Assembly: GCA_008080565.1 (NCBI GenBank)
Contig: VIKE01000081.1
Location: 1-58,703, forward strand
Length of the DNA: 58,703 bases
Direction: 5' to 3'
From: Rhodocyclaceae bacterium
GTDB lineage: Bacteria; Pseudomonadota; Gammaproteobacteria; Burkholderiales; Rhodocyclaceae
Shown here: piece after piece, positions 7,706 to 17,883 of the stretch
Layout: every line of letters starts with the position of its first letter
How positions within the stretch are numbered: the first letter of the stretch is position 1
Notes under the pieces: generated by a model
What the model saw: the letters and a program-made list of their open reading frames with translations, nothing else
Told to the model about the DNA's origin: nothing
Database searches by the model: none
Position numbers and translations under genes: made by a program

Positions 7706-10700
7706 ATGATTGTTACGCGTAACCGGCTGCTGGCCACGACAGTGCTCGCAGGTGTGATGGCCGTCTCCGCGCCCGCCTGGGCCCAGACAGCGCCGACCCA
7801 GGAACCGCTCAATACCGCGCCGGGTGCCGCGGATGCCCAGGACGATTCCTCGGAACTCGACGAAGTTGTCGTCACCGGCTCGCGCATTCGCCGCGACCCG
7901 ACCAATTCGCCCACGCCGCTGATCCAGGTCCAGCGCGAGGACCTGCTGACCACCGGTCAGACCACGGTCATTGACTACCTCGCCACCATCCCTGCCCTGT
8001 CCAACTCCGTTGTCCCGTCCGACACGACCGGCAGTGGTCTGGGCGATGGCGGCCTGTCGCTGCCGAACCTGCGCAGCCTGGGCTCCAACCGCACCCTGAC
8101 CCTCGTCGACGGTCGCCGTCACGTGGGTTCCAGCGGCGGACAACTGTCCGTCGATATCGACACCATCCCGCGCCTGCTGATCGAGAACATCGAGATCGTC
8201 ACCGGCGGCGCCGCCTCGGTCTATGGCGCTGACGCTGTGTCGGGCGTGCTGAACTTCATCCTGCGCAAGGATTTCGAGGGTCTCGAGATCGACGCCAACT
8301 ACGGCATGATCAACCAGAATGGCGAAGCGAACCGCCGCATCTCGGCTCTCGCCGGGGTTAACCTGTTCGATGACCGGCTAAACCTCTATGCGCACGGCGA
8401 ATATGAAGAGGTCGACGAAGTCACCTCGCTGGATATCGACTGGCTGAAGGACGCGCCGATCCTGCTGGGTGTCGATGCCGACCCGACATCGGCCCGCAGC
8501 GACGGCATTACCGACGTCCGGCTGTTCTCGGGCGTGAGCCGGATCGACCGGCCGCGGTGGGGTCAGACCACCCTTGCCAATGTGGCCCAGCCGAGCCCCC
8601 TCAACGATCCTGACGTACCCTACGCCAACTGCTTCCCGGGTGGCTTCTTCTCGTACAGCTCCAACTGCTTCGGCGTTCAGCCGGGCCGGACCTACTACTA
8701 TGACGGCACGACCGCACGTCTGGCGAACTTCGGCGAGCGCGTGGGTGAGACCGGCATCAACCGGCCCTTCAACATCGGCGGCGACGGCGAAAATCCTGCC
8801 GAATTCTCCACCGGATCGCGTGTGCCCCGTTCGGAGTCCGCACGGTTCCAGGCGGGCCTGAATTTCGAGATCACACCTGACATCGAATTCTACGCCGAGG
8901 CAAAATACGTCACCGAAGATACCTTCGATCTGTCGCAGCCGACCTTCTACGACATCGATCTGGACAACTCGTACTCGGCCAATGAGGTCAATCCGATCTA
9001 CAGCGTCGCCAGCTTCGACCTTCGCTGGACGGACAACGCCTTCCTGCCGGCCAATGTCCGCAATGCGATCGCCACAAACACGATCACGCCCTACACCCAG
9101 CCCACTGCGACCACTCCGGGCCAGCCGCTGGCTCCCTTCCTGTTCCAGAACGCGCGTCACAGCATGTTCGGCCCGGACCGTACGCAGGAGAATACGCGGG
9201 AACTGACCCGCTACGTTGCAGGCTTCCGCGGCTCGTTCGACCGGTTCGCCTTCGTCAACAATGTCGACTGGGACATCGGCTACACCTACGGCGAGGTCGA
9301 GGTTGAGAACCGCGAACGCGGCACTGACAGCCAGCGTTTCGCCCTGGCCGCGGACGCCGTGGTCGACACCGCCGGTGAAGTAAACGGCCGTCCGGGCGAG
9401 ATCGTCTGTCGCGTGCAGTTGCTGGCCGACCGGAACTCACCGTTCCTCAACGACGCCACCACGGGCGGTGACCTGCGCGACACCGACTATGGCCGCCGCT
9501 CGATCAGCGAGTGCGCCCCGCTGAACGTCTTCGGCAAAGGCAATCAGTCCGAACAAGCCCTGGCCTACATCGATGCCGTCATTGGCGTCACCGAGCGCAA
9601 CGAGCAGGAGCAGGCCATTGCTTCCGTCTCGGGCACGCTCTGGGATTTCTGGGGCGCCGGTCCGATCGGCGTGGCTCTCGGCGCCGAGTACCGACGTGAA
9701 GCGACCTCGGCCACCGGGCGCGATCGTGACACGGCTGGTCGCGGATTCCTGTTCCTGAACTCCGGTCCTGATTTCGACGAGGCCGAGTACACCAGCGAGG
9801 AAGTCTTCACCGAACTGTCCGTGCCGCTGTTCCGCGACAGCTTCATGGGTGAATACGCCGAACTCAGCGCCTCCTACCGCTATGCCGACTATTCGACCGT
9901 CGGGGACGTGGACGTCTACGGCGTGAACCTTGTGTACCGCCCGATCCGGGACATCGCGTTCAAGACGAGCTTCAACTCGTCGGTTCGCGTCCCCGACCTG
10001 GCCGAGAATTTCTCGCCGTTCAGCCAGACCTTCCTGAACGGGTTCGCCGACCCCTGCGCCACCCTGAACATCGCGGCCCAGGACACCGAGACCCAGACGA
10101 ACCGCATCGCCAACTGCACCGCCCTGGCCCAACAGCAGGGCCTGACATTCGACTTCGCCGGCGCGACCGCCACCAACGCCGATGACTTCAACCCGATCTA
10201 CACCTCGGGCATCGCCGGTGTGCTGGGCGGCAACCCCAACCTGCGGCCGGAAGAGTCGGACAGCTTCACCTTCTCGACGGTGCTTCGCCCGCGCTTCTTC
10301 CCGAACCTGTCGGTGGTCCTCGACTATTACGAGATCAAGATCGACCAGGTCATCGCCTCGGTCTCGGCCGGGACGGCGGCGGCAAACTGCGTCAGCGGCG
10401 AGTCGCTGAACACGGCCGCCTGTTCGACCATCTTCCGCAACAATCCGAACATTCCGTTCGGTGTCGGCGCGCCGCTGAACGATCCCATCGGCGGCTTCAT
10501 CGAGGGCTCGATCAACTACGCCTCGCTGGAAACCCGCGGCCTCGACTTCACCGTCAACTACGCGATGGACCTCGAGGAGGCCTTCGGCCGCAACTGGGGC
10601 CGCCTCAACTACTCGGTGGGCGGGCTGTGGCTGATCGACCAGAAGCAGTTCGACCTGGGAGCCGAACGAGGTCTGGAGCGTGAACTGGACTGCGGACTGG

Positions 10701-10961
10701 CAGACCGCCCAGGACATCATCCAGGCGCGGGACGCTGTGACCAACGCTGATCAGCGCCCGTATGATCAGTTCAACACCGGCAACTTCACGCGGCACGACT
10801 TCACCGTCCGCTGGAACGCTCGCGATGACCTGTCAATCCGCGCCGGGGTGGTCAACGCCTTCGACGCCGAACAGGCACCCTACCTGGGCACGACCCTGTA
10901 TTCGAACTTCGACCCCTACGGCCGTCGCTTCTTCATCGGCCTGAACTACCGCCCGTTCTGA
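7706..10961 (+). CDS. TonB-dependent outer-membrane receptor, frameshifted near the C-terminus
   Basis: A receptor of about 1,080 residues that would import an iron chelate, vitamin or oligosaccharide across the outer membrane with TonB energy. A signal peptide ends at APAWAQ; the TonB box region is ELDEVVVTGSRI; a plug domain follows (LRSLGSNRTLTLVDGRR, GGAASVYGADAVSGVLNFI), then a long beta-barrel. Reading is continuous to about 10,660; the true C-terminus (VWSVNWTADWQTA to the terminal GLNYRPF, ending in aromatic Phe as outer-membrane barrels do) continues in another frame. The first frame would otherwise stop at 10750. The break lies in 10655-10680, and a few residues may also be missing there. 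Sequencing or assembly error is as likely as a pseudogene. The upstream 175 bp is AT-richer and holds a small inverted repeat, ACACATCTGTGT (7631-7642). Confidence 0.88.
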
Positions 10962-12056
10962 TCTACAGACCGGCAGAACGATGCCCGCGAGGGCCGCTGA
11001 CATGACCGCAGCGTCACCGCCCATGCTGTCGGCGGCATTGGCCACGATGAGGACGCCGTTCCCGCTGCCAGGGAACAGGGCCACGAAAGCGAACCAGGTG
11101 CCGTCCGAGCCGGCATGGGTCAGTACGGGCCCAACCCGGCCTGCGATCTGCGGCGTCGCGCCCCAGCCGAGGGCGAAGACTGTATCTCCTTGAGGCGTAT
11201 GAAGAACGCGGTAGGTGTCCGTCGCCAGCAGCCTGCCCCGACCTTCTTCTCCGGCCAGCTGGTCGACGCAGAACCGGGCCCAATCGGCCAGGGTCATCCG
11301 CACGCCACCCGCCGGGGTGAGCATCTCCGGATTGCCTTCGGTCTCGATGGCTACGCGACCGTCGATATGGCCAACGGCCTCGCCCGCGTCCGGAGTCTGG
11401 TCGTAGGTGGCCGAGGTCATGCCCAGCGGCGCGAAGACCTCTTGCTTCATCAGGTCCGCAAAGGATTTGCCGGTCACGCGTTCGGCGATGGCCCCGGCGA
11501 GGATGAAGCCGGTATTGGAATAGCTGGCCTCGCCCCTTGCGGGCCCCACCGGAGCCTCGGCCACGGCCCGGCGCAGATAGGCCAGCCGTTGCTCCGGCAA
11601 GGGCTGGCCGTCCGTGAAAAAGGTCTGGAAATACGCCATGTCGCTGAGGTTTTCGGGCAGGCCCGAGCGATGCGACATCAGCTCCAGCAGCGTCACGTCG
11701 CGATACTCGGGGCGCATGTCTGCCGCCAGCTCCGGCAGCATTTCCGACAGGGGCGCGTCCCACCGCAGCAGGCCGCGCTCGACCAGCCGCGCGACCATGG
11801 TCGCCGTCATGGCCTTGCCGTCGGACCCAAGGTTCCAGCGGTCGTTCAGGGATACAGGCGTGCCGCCTTCCATCGACCGGACACCGCGGACGGCCTGGTC
11901 GACGACCACGCCATCGCGGATCACCAGCATGCCGAGCGCCGGCACGGCCTGACCTTCCATGGAGGTCGCGAGGGTGTCTGCGACCGGCACCTCCTGGGCG
12001 CTCACCGGGGCGGCGGCCAGAAGGGCGAGGCAGAAGATGACGGCGAGGCGAGTCAT
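10833..12056 (-). CDS. secreted serine beta-lactamase-fold hydrolase (class C / esterase family)
   Basis: A 407-residue serine hydrolase of the beta-lactamase/CubicO family (COG1680 type). I chose the ATG giving the signal peptide MTRLAVIFCLALLAAAPVSA; upstream in-frame ATGs would bury it. The SxxK motif is LGSDGKAMT near residue 77, YxN is EASYSNTGF, and HxG is LTHAGSDGTW. It may be an esterase, a D-amino-peptidase or a true beta-lactamase; the motifs do not separate these. The last ~43 residues are read antisense to the end of the TonB receptor gene and look unlike the family, so the native stop may lie near 10965 and a base error may extend the frame. It is convergent with the receptor. 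Confidence 0.82.
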   Translation of the reverse strand: MTRLAVIFCLALLAAAPVSAQEVPVADTLATSMEGQAVPALGMLVIRDGVVVDQAVRGVRSMEGGTPVSLNDRWNLGSDGKAMTATMVARLVERGLLRWDAPLSEMLPELAADMRPEYRDVTLLELMSHRSGLPENLSDMAYFQTFFTDGQPLPEQRLAYLRRAVAEAPVGPARGEASYSNTGFILAGAIAERVTGKSFADLMKQEVFAPLGMTSATYDQTPDAGEAVGHIDGRVAIETEGNPEMLTPAGGVRMTLADWARFCVDQLAGEEGRGRLLATDTYRVLHTPQGDTVFALGWGATPQIAGRVGPVLTHAGSDGTWFAFVALFPGSGNGVLIVANAADSMGGDAAVMSAALAGIVLPVCRSERAVVQADEEATAVGVEVRIQGRAQVGCLFGVEGVDHPGAD

Positions 12057-12182
12057 GGACCTGTCCGGGTTGAAGAACATTGATCCCTGATCGGCGCATC
12101 GCGTTCGGTCAGCAAGTGAAGCATTGTTCATTGACCGTGGGCTGACACTGCCGCGAGCGGATAATCGCTTGCCCCACAGCCC

Positions 12183-12200
12183 GCCCGTCTTTAGACGGGC
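12183..12200. other. short perfect stem-loop before the rraB-like gene
   Basis: GCCCGTC-TTTA-GACGGGC makes a 7-bp GC-rich stem with a four-base loop, about 80 bases before the GTG at 12280. There is no run of T after it, so it is not a typical intrinsic terminator. It may be a leader hairpin of the rraB-carB transcript. The rest of the 12057-12279 gap shows nothing I can name. Confidence 0.3.
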
Positions 12201-12279
12201 CGCTTAACCGACAACCCGACCGGCCCCCACGGCGTCACAGCCGCTGGCGGGTTCGCGCGCGCAAGGAGCCTGGCAGCCC

Positions 12280-12591
12280 GTGCTTGAAGATGAGGTCCCG
12301 CACGAAGAGCGCGACGCCATGATTCGGGCGACGCTGGCCGAGCATGGCGACTCGGGCGTGACCCCACGGCACACGCTGTTCTACTTCTACGGCGAGGGCG
12401 ACCACGATCTGAATGAAGTCGCGCGCCGCGCCGGTTTCCTGACCCGGGGTCAGGACGACTGCACCATCCTCGAGACGACCATGTCCGTGGACGAGGCCTC
12501 CTTCACCCCGGTCTCCTCCATGATGCAATCCTGGGCCGCGGCCTTCCAGCTGGACTACGACGGCTGGGAGTGCGCGGTCGTGACGAACTGA
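12280..12591 (+). CDS. RraB-family regulator of ribonuclease E
   Basis: A 103-residue acidic protein with the RraB fold, the family that in Escherichia coli binds RNase E and dampens mRNA decay. Family features include LFYFYGEGDHDLNEVARRAGF, which corresponds to the conserved 'aromatic strand - Asp-rich loop - helix' part, and the C-terminal YDGWECAVV. The GTG start has AAGGAG upstream (12263-12268). It ends 7 bp before carB on the same strand, so it is probably co-transcribed with it. Alphaproteobacterial members are diverse, and a direct RNase E role here is inferred from the family. Confidence 0.7.
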   Translation: MLEDEVPHEERDAMIRATLAEHGDSGVTPRHTLFYFYGEGDHDLNEVARRAGFLTRGQDDCTILETTMSVDEASFTPVSSMMQSWAAAFQLDYDGWECAVVTN

Positions 12592-12598
12592 GTAGCCC

Positions 12599-15500
12599 AT
12601 GCCCAAGCGCACAGACATCCAGTCGATCCTCATCATCGGCGCGGGCCCGATCGTGATCGGACAGGCGTGCGAGTTCGACTATTCGGGCGTGCAGGCGTGC
12701 AAGGCGCTGAAGGCCGAGGGTTACCGGGTCATTCTGGTCAACTCGAACCCGGCCACCATCATGACCGACCCGGAGGTGGCCGACGCCACCTATATCGAGC
12801 CGATCACCCCGGAGTTCGTCGAGCGCATCATCGCCAAGGAGCGGCCCGACGCCCTGCTGCCGACCATGGGCGGCCAGACGGCGCTGAACACGGCCCTGGC
12901 TCTCGATGCTTCGGGCGCGCTGAAGAAGTGGGGCGTGGAGATGATCGGGGCCAAGGCCGACGTCATCGACAAGGCCGAGGACCGCCAGAAATTCCGCGAT
13001 GCCATGGACAAGCTGGGTCTGGAAAGCCCGCGCTCCAAGGCCATCCACCACATCGACGAGGCCGAGGACGCCCTCGCCTTCGTCGGCCTTCCCGCCATCG
13101 TCCGCCCGTCCTTCACCCTCGCCGGCACCGGCGGCGGCATCGCCTACAATGTCGAGGAATACCGCGAGATCGTCGAACGCGGTCTGGACCTGTCGCCGAC
13201 CACCGAGGTGCTGGTCGAGGAAAGCGTGCTGGGCTGGAAGGAGTATGAGATGGAGGTGGTCCGCGACAAGGCGGACAACTGCATCATCATCTGCTCGATC
13301 GAAAACCTTGATCCGATGGGCGTACACACCGGCGACTCGATCACCGTTGCGCCGGCCCAGACGCTGACCGACAAGGAATACCAGATCCTGCGCAATGCCT
13401 CGATCGCCGTGCTACGCGAGATCGGCGTCGATACCGGTGGTTCCAACGTGCAGTTCTCGATCAACCCGAAGGACGGTCGAATGATCGTCATCGAGATGAA
13501 CCCGCGCGTCTCGCGTTCGTCGGCGCTGGCCTCCAAGGCAACCGGCTTCCCGATCGCCAAGATCGCCGCCAAGCTGTCGGTCGGTTACACGCTCGACGAG
13601 TTGTCGAACGACATCACCGGCGGCAAGACCCCGGCTTCCTTCGAGCCGTCGATCGACTACGTCGTCACCAAGGTGCCGCGCTTCGCCTTCGAGAAATTCC
13701 CGCAGGCGGATGACACACTGACCACGCAGATGAAGTCGGTTGGCGAGGTTATGGCTATCGGCCGCACCTTCCAGGAGTCGCTGCAGAAAGCCTTGCGCGG
13801 ACTGGAAGTCGGCGTTGATGGGTTCAATCTGAAAACTGTCGACCCGGCCACCATCGACGAGCAGCTGGCCCGTCCGACCCCGGATCGCCTGTGGTACGTC
13901 GCCGATGCGTTTGGCATCGGTATGTCGGTCGAGCGCGTTTTTGAACTGACGAAAATCGATCCGTGGTTCCTCGTCCAGATCAAGGAGATCGTTGATCTCG
14001 AACTGGCTGTGGAAAAACGCGAATTTTCCTCGTTGACCGCGGAAGAAGTGCGCTACCTGAAGCGCAAGGGCTTTGCTGACCGTCGTCTGGCTTACCTGCT
14101 GAAAACGACCGAAACCGAATTCCGCAATCGTCGTCATGTCTTGGGCGTCCGTCCGGTTTACAAGCGTGTTGATACCTGTGCCGCGGAGTTTTCGACCGAT
14201 ACAGCCTACATGTACTCGACCTACGAGGATGAGTGCGAGGCCAATCCGACTGACAAGAAGAAGATCATGGTCCTCGGCGGCGGTCCGAACCGCATCGGCC
14301 AGGGTATCGAGTTCGACTACTGTTGCGTGCATGCCGCCATGGCAATGCGCGAAGACGGTTACGAAACGATCATGGTCAACTGCAATCCGGAAACCGTGTC
14401 GACTGACTACGATACCTCGGATCGTCTGTATTTCGAGCCGCTGACGCTGGAAGACGTGCTGGAAATCGTCGCCATCGAAAAGCCGGTCGGCGTCATCGTC
14501 CAGTATGGCGGGCAGACGCCGCTCAAGTTGGCGCTGGCGCTCGAAGCCAATGGCGTGCCGATCATCGGTACCAGCCCGGAATCGATCGACGTTGCCGAAG
14601 ACCGCGAGCGCTTCCAGAAGCTGTTGCACGAACTCGGCCTCAAGCAACCGCCGAACCGCACGGCCCGTACCGAGGAAGATGCCCTTCGTCTGGCCCAGGA
14701 AATTGGCTATCCGCTGGTCGTCCGCCCGTCCTACGTGCTCGGTGGTCGCGCCATGGAAATCGTCCATGAGCAGAAGGATCTTGAGCGCTACATGCGTGAA
14801 GCCGTCAAGGTTTCGCACGACTCCCCGGTGCTTCTCGACCGGTTCCTGAACGATGCTGTTGAATGTGACGTTGATGCCCTTTCCGATGGCGAGGAGGTCA
14901 TCATCGGTGGCGTCATGGAACACATCGAACAGGCTGGCGTGCACTCTGGTGACTCCGCTTGCTCGCTGCCGCCGTACTCGCTGTCGGCTGCCGTGCAGGA
15001 CGAACTGCGCCGCCAGACCAAACTGATGGCCAAGGCGCTCAACGTTTGCGGCTTGATGAACGTGCAGTTCGCCATCAAGGACAACGACGTCTACGTGCTG
15101 GAAGTCAATCCGCGTGCCTCGCGTACCGTGCCGTTCGTTTCCAAGGCTACTGGGCTGCAACTGGCCAAGATCGCGGCGCGCTGCATGGCCGGGCGCAGCC
15201 TCAAGGATCAGGGCGTGACCAAGGAAGTGATTCCGCCGTATTTCTCGGTCAAGGAAGCTGTTTTCCCCTTCGTCAAGTTCCCCGGTGTCGATACGATTTT
15301 GGGGCCGGAAATGAAGTCGACCGGCGAGGTGATGGGAGTAGGCGTTACTTTTGCCGAAGCCTTCGTCAAGTCGCAACTGGCCGCCAGCGTCAAGCTGCCG
15401 ACTGCTGGCAAGGTATTCATGTCGGTCAAGGATAGTGACAAGGCAAAGGCTATTGAAATTGCCCGCCATCTGCTTGACGCCGGTTTCCATCTCGTGGCGA

Positions 15501-15805
15501 CACGTGGTACTGCACATGCCATCGAAGCTGCTGGCTTGCCGGTGCAGACGGTCAACAAGTTCACCGAGGGTCGGCCGCACATCGTCGACATGATCAAGAA
15601 CAACGAAATTTCTCTGATCATCAACACGGTCGAGGAAAAACGTCAGGCGATTAACGACTCGCGCAACATCCGTACTTCCGGTCTGCAGGCTCGTGTCACA
15701 ATGTATACGACGATCTGGGGTGCCGAGGCTGCGGCTGAGGGTATTCGCAATCTGGGTGAGTTGGTGGTTTATCCGATTCAGGCATTGCACACGCAGCTAC
15801 ACTGA
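12599..15805 (+). CDS. carB: carbamoyl-phosphate synthase large subunit (two-genome chimera)
   Basis: CarB makes carbamoyl phosphate from bicarbonate, ammonia and two ATP. The 1068-residue frame is intact and of family length, with two ATP-grasp halves ([19 protein letters not shown] near residue 12; [19 protein letters not shown] near 560) and a C-terminal allosteric domain. The two halves come from different organisms. Up to about residue 220 it reads as alphaproteobacterial ([48 protein letters not shown]). From about residue 240 on it reads as beta ([66 protein letters not shown]). Codon choice changes too, with more gaa, ttg and gtt downstream. The join lies in 13230-13400, where the protein is almost invariant. 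The gene is followed by a terminator and by greA, as in beta genomes. Confidence 0.93.
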   Translation: MPKRTDIQSILIIGAGPIVIGQACEFDYSGVQACKALKAEGYRVILVNSNPATIMTDPEVADATYIEPITPEFVERIIAKERPDALLPTMGGQTALNTALALDASGALKKWGVEMIGAKADVIDKAEDRQKFRDAMDKLGLESPRSKAIHHIDEAEDALAFVGLPAIVRPSFTLAGTGGGIAYNVEEYREIVERGLDLSPTTEVLVEESVLGWKEYEMEVVRDKADNCIIICSIENLDPMGVHTGDSITVAPAQTLTDKEYQILRNASIAVLREIGVDTGGSNVQFSINPKDGRMIVIEMNPRVSRSSALASKATGFPIAKIAAKLSVGYTLDELSNDITGGKTPASFEPSIDYVVTKVPRFAFEKFPQADDTLTTQMKSVGEVMAIGRTFQESLQKALRGLEVGVDGFNLKTVDPATIDEQLARPTPDRLWYVADAFGIGMSVERVFELTKIDPWFLVQIKEIVDLELAVEKREFSSLTAEEVRYLKRKGFADRRLAYLLKTTETEFRNRRHVLGVRPVYKRVDTCAAEFSTDTAYMYSTYEDECEANPTDKKKIMVLGGGPNRIGQGIEFDYCCVHAAMAMREDGYETIMVNCNPETVSTDYDTSDRLYFEPLTLEDVLEIVAIEKPVGVIVQYGGQTPLKLALALEANGVPIIGTSPESIDVAEDRERFQKLLHELGLKQPPNRTARTEEDALRLAQEIGYPLVVRPSYVLGGRAMEIVHEQKDLERYMREAVKVSHDSPVLLDRFLNDAVECDVDALSDGEEVIIGGVMEHIEQAGVHSGDSACSLPPYSLSAAVQDELRRQTKLMAKALNVCGLMNVQFAIKDNDVYVLEVNPRASRTVPFVSKATGLQLAKIAARCMAGRSLKDQGVTKEVIPPYFSVKEAVFPFVKFPGVDTILGPEMKSTGEVMGVGVTFAEAFVKSQLAASVKLPTAGKVFMSVKDSDKAKAIEIARHLLDAGFHLVATRGTAHAIEAAGLPVQTVNKFTEGRPHIVDMIKNNEISLIINTVEEKRQAINDSRNIRTSGLQARVTMYTTIWGAEAAAEGIRNLGELVVYPIQALHTQLH

Positions 15806-15815
15806 GAAAAACCTG

Positions 15816-15856
15816 AAACCGCCGGGTAGCCTTGGGGCGCCGGCGGTTTTGCTTTT
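15816..15856 (+). terminator. intrinsic terminator between carB and greA
   Basis: A 10-bp stem AAACCGCCGG / CCGGCGGTTT (15816-15825 with 15840-15849) is followed by TGCTTTTGCT. It sits 11 bases after the carB stop. Because greA begins at 15870, it may attenuate read-through and set the carB:greA ratio. Confidence 0.75.
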
Positions 15857-15869
15857 GCTGGAAGAGAAT

Positions 15870-16346
15870 ATGAGCAAAGTACCCTTGACCGTAAAAGGCG
15901 CCGAAAAGCTGCGCGAAGAACTGCATCGCCTGAAGACGGTTGATCGTCCATGGGTGATTGGTGCAATCGCCGAGGCTCGTGCCCATGGTGATCTTTCGGA
16001 AAACGCCGAGTACGATGCCGCCAAGGAGCGTCAGGGCTTCATCGAAGGGCGTATTCAGGAGGTTGAGGGAAAGCTGTCGCACGCACAGATTATCGACCCG
16101 AAGCTGCTCGATGCTGATGGCCGTTGTGTTTTTGGCGCAACGCTCGATCTCGAGGATCAGGATTCTGGTGATGCCGTGACCTACCAGATTGTTGGTGAGG
16201 ACGAGGCTGACATCAAGGCAGGAAAAATTTCAGTAAATTCGCCGATGGCCCGGGCATTGATCGGCAAGTATGCTGGCGATATCGCTCAGGTTCAGGCGCC
16301 GGGTGGCATGCGCGAGTACGAAATTATCGACGTCCGCTACGAGTAA
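15870..16346 (+). CDS. greA: transcription elongation factor GreA
   Basis: GreA, 158 residues, rescues backtracked RNA polymerase by stimulating cleavage of the nascent RNA 3' end. The N-terminal coiled coil carries the diagnostic tip acidic residues in [20 protein letters not shown] (residues 37-56), followed by the C-terminal FKBP-like domain ([14 protein letters not shown], near residue 127). I chose the ATG giving [14 protein letters not shown], which has GGAAGAG just upstream; the longer frame would run back through the carB terminator. Position directly after carB is the normal beta order. Confidence 0.96.
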   Translation: MSKVPLTVKGAEKLREELHRLKTVDRPWVIGAIAEARAHGDLSENAEYDAAKERQGFIEGRIQEVEGKLSHAQIIDPKLLDADGRCVFGATLDLEDQDSGDAVTYQIVGEDEADIKAGKISVNSPMARALIGKYAGDIAQVQAPGGMREYEIIDVRYE

Positions 16347-16351
16347 TTGGC

Positions 16352-16813
16352 GTGCGCCGGCTGTCCGAAGCCCTCTATCTGGTCGCGATTACCCTGTGGG
16401 TTGGCAGCCTTTGGGCGATTGGTTACATGGTGGCGCCAGTGCTCTTTGCCAGCCTTGGCGATCGGCAACTCGCCGGCATGTTGGCTGGCAAGCTGTTTGC
16501 ATTGATCGGCTGGGTGGGTTTGGGATGTGCCGCCTGGCTGCTGGTTTTTCTGGTTTCCCGTTGCGGCGGGCAGGTGTTCAAACGTGGCGTCTTTTGGCTG
16601 GTTGTCCTGATGTCGCTGATGACCGTTGCCAGTCAGTTTGGCATCCAGCCATTAATGGCTCAGCTGAAGCTCGATGCCATGCCGCGGGATGTGATGGAAA
16701 GTGTGTTGCGCGACCGATTTGCCGCGTGGCACGGTATCTCCAGCATTCTCTACTTGATGCAGAGTCTGCTGGGATTGTGGCTCGTGATTTGGGGCGGTCG
16801 CGGACTGAAGTGA
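16352..16813 (+). CDS. DUF4149-domain membrane protein
   Basis: A 153-residue integral membrane protein with four hydrophobic helices: LVAITLWVGSLWAIGYMVAPVL, LFALIGWVGLGCAAWLLVFLV, VFWLVVLMSLMTVAS and YLMQSLLGLWLVIWGG. Family members are common in betaproteobacteria in exactly this place, between greA and yhbY; the function is unknown. It starts with GTG 5 bp after greA, so the two are one transcript. It is convergent with yhbY, with the stop codons touching. Confidence 0.85.
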   Translation: MRRLSEALYLVAITLWVGSLWAIGYMVAPVLFASLGDRQLAGMLAGKLFALIGWVGLGCAAWLLVFLVSRCGGQVFKRGVFWLVVLMSLMTVASQFGIQPLMAQLKLDAMPRDVMESVLRDRFAAWHGISSILYLMQSLLGLWLVIWGGRGLK

Positions 16814-17179
16814 TCAGCCTTGGAATGCTCGCTTGCTTTTGCGCGGCGCAGCAGGAATCGGGCGTCTCGGTTTTGGGGCTTTTTTCGCGTTGACCGCAGC
16901 AATTTCAGCGGGGATGGGACGAAAAACGACCAGTAGCTTGCCGATGTGCTGAACGGGTGCAGCGCCCAGTCGGGCACAGATTTGCTCATAATAGGCCAAG
17001 CGATTTTCGCGGCTGTCACCATAAACGCGAATCTTGATCAGTTCGTGGGCGTTCAGGTTCATTTCGATTTCCTTTAGAACGCCCTCAGTGAGGCCGTTTT
17101 CGGCAATCGATACAACAGGATTCAGGTCGTGGGCCTTGGCGCGCAGTTCGCGGCGCTGGGCAGATGATATTTGCAGCAT
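16814..17179 (-). CDS. yhbY: YhbY-family RNA-binding protein (CRM domain)
   Basis: A 121-residue protein with a CRM (CRS1-YhbY) domain, which binds pre-50S ribosomal particles. Conserved blocks are [21 protein letters not shown] near residue 12, the GxxG-like RNA-binding loop region VYGDSRENR near residue 53, and [10 protein letters not shown] near residue 79. The domain ends at about residue 90; the remaining ~30 residues are a basic Lys/Pro/Arg tail. That tail ([11 protein letters not shown]) contains one copy of the dispersed repeat described in this window. It diverges from rlmE, another ribosome gene, across a 31-bp gap. Confidence 0.9.
   Translation of the reverse strand: MLQISSAQRRELRAKAHDLNPVVSIAENGLTEGVLKEIEMNLNAHELIKIRVYGDSRENRLAYYEQICARLGAAPVQHIGKLLVVFRPIPAEIAAVNAKKAPKPRRPIPAAPRKSKRAFQG
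16869..16904 (-). repeat. dispersed repeat copy F (in yhbY tail)
   Basis: Read on the minus strand: ATTGCTGCGGTCAACGCG followed by AAAAAAGCCCCAAAA. It matches the family core at GCTxCGGTCAAC and the A-rich tail. It encodes part of the basic C-terminal tail of YhbY, outside the conserved domain. Confidence 0.55.
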
Positions 17180-17210
17180 AGTAAACCTTTCAAAAACGGC
17201 ATTTTACCGA

Positions 17211-17828
17211 ATGAAAAGAACCAGAACCAGCAAAGCTTGGATGCGCGAGCATGTTAATGATACCTACGTTCAGCTCGCGAAGAAGGAAGGTTGGCGTTCT
17301 CGCGCCGCTTTCAAGCTGCTTGAGATTGACGACAAGGATAAACTGCTCAAACGTGGCGAGGTGGTTGTCGACCTCGGTGCCACCCCGGGTGGCTGGTCTC
17401 AGGTCGCCACCAAAAGGGTTGGTGATGGCGGAATGGTGGTTGCCCTCGATCTTCTCGAAATGGAACCGATTCATAACGTCCATTTCATTCAGGGGGATTT
17501 TCGTGAAGATGATGTGCTGGACCAACTTGAAAAACAATTGGGAGATCGCCGCGTGGGGCTTGTAATGTCCGACATGGCCCCCAATATGTCAGGAGTACCT
17601 TTGGTTGATCAGGCGCGCGTCATGCACTTGGCTGAGCTTGGGCTGGAGTTTTCCAGAGCGCACCTGAAACCAGATGGTGCTTTTCTGGTCAAAGTTTTTC
17701 AGGGAACGGATTACGAGACATTTCTTCGTCAAATGCGTGAGACGTTCAAGACTGTCGTAGTGCGCAAACCGGACGCTTCCCGTGATCGTAGCGCCGAGCT
17801 TTATTTGCTCGGACGCACATTGCGCTGA
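17211..17828 (+). CDS. rlmE: 23S rRNA (uridine-2552-2'-O)-methyltransferase
   Basis: RlmE (FtsJ/RrmJ), 205 residues, methylates U2552 of 23S rRNA in the A loop of the 50S subunit. The SAM site is [16 protein letters not shown] near residue 47. The K-D-K-E tetrad is visible as [29 protein letters not shown] and [13 protein letters not shown] chose the ATG giving [14 protein letters not shown]; the longer frame would overlap yhbY. The pairing with ftsH 55 bp downstream is the classic rlmE-ftsH order. Confidence 0.96.
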   Translation: MKRTRTSKAWMREHVNDTYVQLAKKEGWRSRAAFKLLEIDDKDKLLKRGEVVVDLGATPGGWSQVATKRVGDGGMVVALDLLEMEPIHNVHFIQGDFREDDVLDQLEKQLGDRRVGLVMSDMAPNMSGVPLVDQARVMHLAELGLEFSRAHLKPDGAFLVKVFQGTDYETFLRQMRETFKTVVVRKPDASRDRSAELYLLGRTLR

Positions 17829-17883
17829 GAGTTTTGTTTAGAATGGCATTTTTATCGCTCGTCGCTGTAGAAGGAGTGCAAGC

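Noticed and set aside
14020..14060. A further repeat copy in carB (GCGGTCAAC-like on the minus strand)
   Set aside because: It has only the short core and a broken A run; chance is likely at this length.
15549..15575. ACGGTCAAC in the carB C-terminal domain as a repeat copy
   Set aside because: The A-rich second half is missing, and the codons encode conserved CarB residues (TVNK).
13412..15790. A 792-codon open frame antisense to carB, and similar long antisense frames over carA, nuo, hox and rbbA
   Set aside because: They mirror strongly conserved genes, have no family-like sequence, and arise from codon bias with few stop triplets on the opposite strand.
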